From assembly GCF_012927445.1 (NCBI RefSeq), contig NZ_JABBPD010000003.1, positions 62,001 through 126,000 of the forward strand: 64,000 nt of DNA, given 5' to 3'. The notes beneath the pieces are model-generated. The model was not told the DNA's origin. It did no database searches and saw only the letters and a list, made by a program, of their open reading frames with translations. The translations under genes and the position numbers were made by a program. The DNA comes from Rhodoferax sp. Lineage in GTDB: Bacteria; Pseudomonadota; Gammaproteobacteria; Burkholderiales; Burkholderiaceae_C. Positions 60,097 to 64,000 of the stretch are shown here, piece by piece. How positions within the stretch are numbered: position 1 is the stretch's first letter; the number at the start of each line of letters is the position of its first letter.

Positions 60097-62124
60097 CTAA
60101 AATAAAACGGTTTTCTTCAACGTCAACGGGGTGGGCTCAACGGTTTCTATCAGCGCTGGCGCTTTAGTTTTCTTTGGCAGACTGACCTGCGCATCAGAAA
60201 TGGTCGACTTGGGCTCCTCTGCGGATCCAAAAATTCCGTCGCCGTGAGCGGTTGCACTCGCAGCAGCATTGATGCCGGCACGTACACCTGCAAGTGCATT
60301 CCCTGCACGTTTATTTTGCTTTGCTTCTGCCCGTTTGAATTTGACGTATGCTTCCACCGGGTTGTCTGCATCGTCGTACTTCAGAAGTTTAAGTCGATGC
60401 ATCCGCAAAATTTCCTTGCGTAAGCGTAGCGAGTGAGGGGTGATCCGCCATTGGCGACTGGCAACAAGTATGCCTAGCTCCGAACCATCTTCGAAAAACG
60501 CGTGAATCTTACGAATGTCTCGGGCCATGAAGTAGATGCGTAACTTCCTGCCAACTAATTCAGGTCGACTACCAAGGATGTCGCAGGTGTAGCGTACTCC
60601 TTCAAAGTTGACATGAGGCAAGCCAGATCCACGAATGGTCTTGATCGTTGCCTCCTTCAGAAGAAAAAGTTGGTGACGTTTGGTAGCGGGCAATGTCTGT
60701 ATGAGGAACTCCGGCTTGGCAACCATGTAACGCAACGCTTCCAGCGGTGTTCGACCGCCCAAACCGCTGGAGGACTCCCCATTCATGTTGGCGAGCAAGA
60801 CTTCAACCATTTGTTCGAGTTGGTCAAGAGTCATCAACATCGGTAAATTAGAGCCCACATCCGCAAGGTGACGAACCGGGTCCGATGGACTTGAGCCCAG
60901 ACTTCCCGGAACCTGATGAAATCCACACTGCTCCAACAGTCCGAAAAACCGCTCGATGAAAGCGCGATCATCAGGCTCTCCGAGCCGTCCAGAGATCGCC
61001 CAGCAACCCACGACATTAGTCAAACGATCCAGTGTGTCTTGGGCCAAGTGACTTTTAGCGCTGTCAAAGTGAAACCAGTTCCAGCGGCAGTATTCCAATT
61101 GCGGGAGCACCTCATTGGGAAATCCACCTCCGTCGCGCACTGCCAAGCCTGGCATCGTGAGTTTGATTTTCCTGTGTGGAACGATGGCGGCTTGCAAAGC
61201 TTCCGCGACGTCATCTTTGTTGTATTCAACACCCAATGCAAGGTGATAACCCAGAATCGCACTACTGGCGACATCGACAACAACAAGAATCCAAATGCGG
61301 CGGAGTTCGACAAGAGTCTCCAGGCCAAACGGGTCCGGCACAACAAGCGTGATTCGAATGTCTATCTTATGGCCATCAAACTGCACCAGCTTGAACGGTA
61401 TGTCCCCGATGGGCCAAAGCTTGAAGTCTGGCGACTCTTTCGGTGCAACACTTGGGGTAGTCTCATTTGCCAGGCGATGTGATCCTCCCTGCTCCCGGGT
61501 AATGCGCCGTACCGCAGCCTGAAATGAGCGGTAGCCCAACATGTCTTGGTTCAGCGGATACTCACCTGGCTGAACACCCTCCTTCTTACACCGATTGATG
61601 AATTCCCGGTGCAACGAACGAATCGACTTGTTTACTTCGCGCATTTCGCCTTCTCGAAGGGGCCGACTTCTTTCACGCACCCTTTTCCTCAGCCATTTAT
61701 CAAGTTCATCAAAGCGCCTGAGAAGCTGATTAAAAGCACCTGCTGCGGCCGAACCGGACAGGACCGACGATGATGGTACGACTGCAATGCGTTCGTATTC
61801 CTTGACGTGTTTGTAAGGGATGAGCCCACGAAGTCCCTGAACTCGACCGTCTTCGGCTTTGCTCACAACCCGGTCCAGCAAGCGATAAAGCTGCTTGCGA
61901 TAAACGGTCGTGACGCGTTCAATCTCTTTCATTGAGACATCTGGTTCCTGCACAAAAAGCCTGAACGCTTCCAGATTATTCTTGTAAGCAAGGGCTGTGG
62001 CCGGATTGTCTGCAAATGCGGACTCGTCAACTTTGGGAAGGTTCTCAAAGTCGTTCAGAATCTCGGGTATGGATGCACGATTGAAGTTGGCCATGCCAAA
62101 CACAATGACGCGCGGCAACTTCAT
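60097..62124 (-). CDS. DDE-type Mu/TnsB-like transposase
   Basis: FKLVQFDGHKIDIRI (D), NWFHFDSAKSHLAQDTLDRL (D), DDRAFIERFFGLLEQCG (E); 675 aa; overlaps the upstream TnsA-like gene. Confidence 0.9.
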   Translation of the reverse strand: MKLPRVIVFGMANFNRASIPEILNDFENLPKVDESAFADNPATALAYKNNLEAFRLFVQEPDVSMKEIERVTTVYRKQLYRLLDRVVSKAEDGRVQGLRGLIPYKHVKEYERIAVVPSSSVLSGSAAAGAFNQLLRRFDELDKWLRKRVRERSRPLREGEMREVNKSIRSLHREFINRCKKEGVQPGEYPLNQDMLGYRSFQAAVRRITREQGGSHRLANETTPSVAPKESPDFKLWPIGDIPFKLVQFDGHKIDIRITLVVPDPFGLETLVELRRIWILVVVDVASSAILGYHLALGVEYNKDDVAEALQAAIVPHRKIKLTMPGLAVRDGGGFPNEVLPQLEYCRWNWFHFDSAKSHLAQDTLDRLTNVVGCWAISGRLGEPDDRAFIERFFGLLEQCGFHQVPGSLGSSPSDPVRHLADVGSNLPMLMTLDQLEQMVEVLLANMNGESSSGLGGRTPLEALRYMVAKPEFLIQTLPATKRHQLFLLKEATIKTIRGSGLPHVNFEGVRYTCDILGSRPELVGRKLRIYFMARDIRKIHAFFEDGSELGILVASRQWRITPHSLRLRKEILRMHRLKLLKYDDADNPVEAYVKFKRAEAKQNKRAGNALAGVRAGINAAASATAHGDGIFGSAEEPKSTISDAQVSLPKKTKAPALIETVEPTPLTLKKTVLF

Positions 62125-62759
62125 ACCTTCACCACTTTTGTGAAGGAGTTGAGTTGGATCGTGTCAATAGAGTCACATTTGAGGTGACCCCGCGCAAGCA
62201 AGGTGAATACGGCTGCCCTCACAAGCATGGCGTCCACGTCGGCAATGTCGTTTTCGATATCCTGCAAGGTGGCGGTTTGCAGAATTGCTTTCTCACAATG
62301 ATTCACCAAGTGATCAGTTACCTGACCGCGATGTGCAATCAAATGTTGCAGGATTGAAGACCAGTTGTCGTACCTGATGCGGTTCGTCTCAAAATCCGCG
62401 ATGTTGACAATCTTGACGTGGGCCTTATTGTCTTCGGCCCACCTGCAAAACTGGTTAAATGCCGACGTCTCAGTACCTGTGATTTCGACATCCGAAGGTC
62501 GCTTCAAAATATAAAAGGTAGCAACACCACCACAAATCGCCCAAAAATCAACCATTTGGCGGGGTTTGGTATTGGGAATTAGCAAGGGACGTTCACAGAC
62601 GGTGGACACGTCAACATTTGCTTCCAAATCGATAAATTGGCACAGTGCAGGCTTACCGTACAAAGTCATGCGTCGCCCCGCCTTTTGGCTATACACATCA
62701 ATACGATAGGAACCGTACGGTTGCTGATCGCTTGCAGAGGCGGTATAGGTCAAGGTCAT
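62121..62759 (-). CDS. TnsA-like endonuclease subunit (divergent)
   Basis: CQFIDLEANVDVSTVCERPLLIPNTKPRQMVDFWAICGGVATFYILKRP resembles the TnsA E...D...K core; position first in tnsABC-like operon. Confidence 0.68.
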   Translation of the reverse strand: MTLTYTASASDQQPYGSYRIDVYSQKAGRRMTLYGKPALCQFIDLEANVDVSTVCERPLLIPNTKPRQMVDFWAICGGVATFYILKRPSDVEITGTETSAFNQFCRWAEDNKAHVKIVNIADFETNRIRYDNWSSILQHLIAHRGQVTDHLVNHCEKAILQTATLQDIENDIADVDAMLVRAAVFTLLARGHLKCDSIDTIQLNSFTKVVKV

Positions 62760-62809
62760 GACATTTGTTCTAAATCATTGATTTGTATTTATAGGCTCGC
62801 TTCTGGAGA

Positions 62810-63066
62810 TGTCAAATTTACTTCGCAACAAAAGGAAGTAAAAGTGACACAGACTTGTGTGTAACCCGCATGAAGCCTCGCTTTCAGCGCAGCAGATACG
62901 ATTTCATCGTCTTTCAGATAGCATGACAAATGCGCCAAGTGTCATATTTACTTCCCGAATCCGCCAAATGACAGATTTACTTCCTACTTCTGCGAAGTAA
63001 AAGTGACCCACTTATGGGGTGCTTCCAATGAAAGCCGAATTTATAGATGTGTCACATTTATTTCGC
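62810..63066. repeat. Right-end cluster of putative TnsB-binding repeats
   Basis: TGTCAAATTTACTTCGC (62810), TGTCATATTTACTTCCC (62940), TGACAGATTTACTTCC (62969), TGTCACATTTATTTCGC (63050), plus reverse-oriented GGAAGTAAAAGTGACACA (62834) and GCGAAGTAAAAGTGACCCA (62992). Confidence 0.75.
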
Positions 63067-64000
63067 CGGATGACCGTCCAGCAACCCAGTCTGACCGACG
63101 ATCTCGGTGCTTACCTTCACTTCATGGTTGAAGTGGATGGCTCTGATTTGTTTTTATCAGTAGGCGCTGTGCCCACCGTTAAAGTCGAAGGCAACATGCG
63201 CAAGTTAGATATGCCTGCGCTGCAAGCCAATCGGGTCAAAGAGCTTGCCTACTCCATGATGAATGAATCACAGATGCGTCAGTTTGAGGCGGATCTGGAA
63301 TGTGATCTCGCCGTCGGGATTGAATCGCTTGGGCGCTTTCGGTTGAATGTTTTTTTTCAGCGTGGCCAAGTCGGCATGGTTGTGCGATACGTCAAAAACA
63401 AAATTCCTTCCATCGCTAACCTCAAATTGCCGGCCATCTTGCAGAAGTTGGCCATGCTGAAGCGCGGCCTGATCCTGGTGGTGGGTGCTGCGGGTTCGGG
63501 CAAATCAACCACACTGGCCTCCATGCTTGACTATCGAAATGAGGAAGCTCCCGGTCACATCCTGACCATTGAAGATCCCATTGAATTTCTTCATCCGCAT
63601 AAACAGTGTGTGGTGGACCAGCGTGAAGTTGGCCTGGATACCCATTCGTTTGATGAGGCACTCAGACACGCCATGCGTGAAGCACCGGACGTGATCATGA
63701 TTGGTGAGATCCGCGACCTCATGACCATGCAGCACGCCATGAACTATGCAGAAACCGGTCATCTGTGTCTCTCGACCTTGCACGCCAATAACGCCAATCA
63801 GGCAATTGAACGCATCATCAATTTTTTCCCGGTAGAGTCAAGAAAACAGACTCTGATGGATCTTTCTCTCAATCTCAAAGGTGTGGTTGCGCAGCGTTTG
63901 ATTCAGGGCACGAGCAACAAGTTAGTTCCGGCGACCGAAATCATGTTGCAATCCCCTTTCATTTCTGACCTGATCCAGAAAGGTCAGATCGACCAGATCA
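63028..64000 (+). CDS. pilU: PilT/PilU-family type IV pilus retraction ATPase (partial, continues past the window)
   Basis: Open to window end; GAAGSGKSTTLASMLDYRNEEAPGHILTIEDPIEFLHPHKQCVVDQREVGLDT; HAMREAPDVIMIGEIRD; ETGHLCLSTLHANNANQAIERIINFFP. Start at 63028 or 63070. Confidence 0.9.
   Translation, partial: MKAEFIDVSHLFRRMTVQQPSLTDDLGAYLHFMVEVDGSDLFLSVGAVPTVKVEGNMRKLDMPALQANRVKELAYSMMNESQMRQFEADLECDLAVGIESLGRFRLNVFFQRGQVGMVVRYVKNKIPSIANLKLPAILQKLAMLKRGLILVVGAAGSGKSTTLASMLDYRNEEAPGHILTIEDPIEFLHPHKQCVVDQREVGLDTHSFDEALRHAMREAPDVIMIGEIRDLMTMQHAMNYAETGHLCLSTLHANNANQAIERIINFFPVESRKQTLMDLSLNLKGVVAQRLIQGTSNKLVPATEIMLQSPFISDLIQKGQIDQI

Noticed and set aside
57550-63072. Transposon limited to the tns genes only, with left end near 57.55 kb
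   Set aside because: No copy of the end motif was found around 57.5 kb, while matching motifs occur at 31.5 kb; not fully excluded

Overview
The window looks like a Comamonadaceae-type (Rhodoferax/Polaromonas-like) betaproteobacterial chromosome segment; this is inferred from protein similarity and gene order only. Positions 1-31.4 kb are mostly housekeeping genes: rpsT, murJ, purM, hda, pcnB, folK, mltG, tmk, holB, PilZ, tatD and ankyrin. They also include a transglutaminase / circularly permuted ATP-grasp / DUF2126 cluster with a SerC-like + ATP-grasp gene pair. From about 31.5 to 63.07 kb lies what I interpret as a Tn7-like transposon. It has a TnsA-like / DDE transposase / AAA ATPase / TniQ module at its right end and short repeated motifs at both extremities. 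Its cargo is a KfrA-like protein plus tyrosine recombinase and a ~23 kb copper/silver resistance island: cusCBA, YHS P-type ATPase, LemA/TPM genes, copK, cusF, cupredoxin, multicopper oxidase, TolC and copRS. The island also holds an orphan fliE and degraded mer/cad-like fragments. The right end abuts the start of a PilT/PilU-family ATPase gene that runs off the window. The main leads are: (1) the element and its unusual ends at pilU; (2) a shared inverted-repeat copper-box operator at four places in the island; (3) an orphan fliE between two copies of a 41-bp operator-containing repeat; (4) uncharacterised small proteins under those operators; (5) the ATP-grasp/SerC-like pair. No tRNA, rRNA or CRISPR array was recognised.
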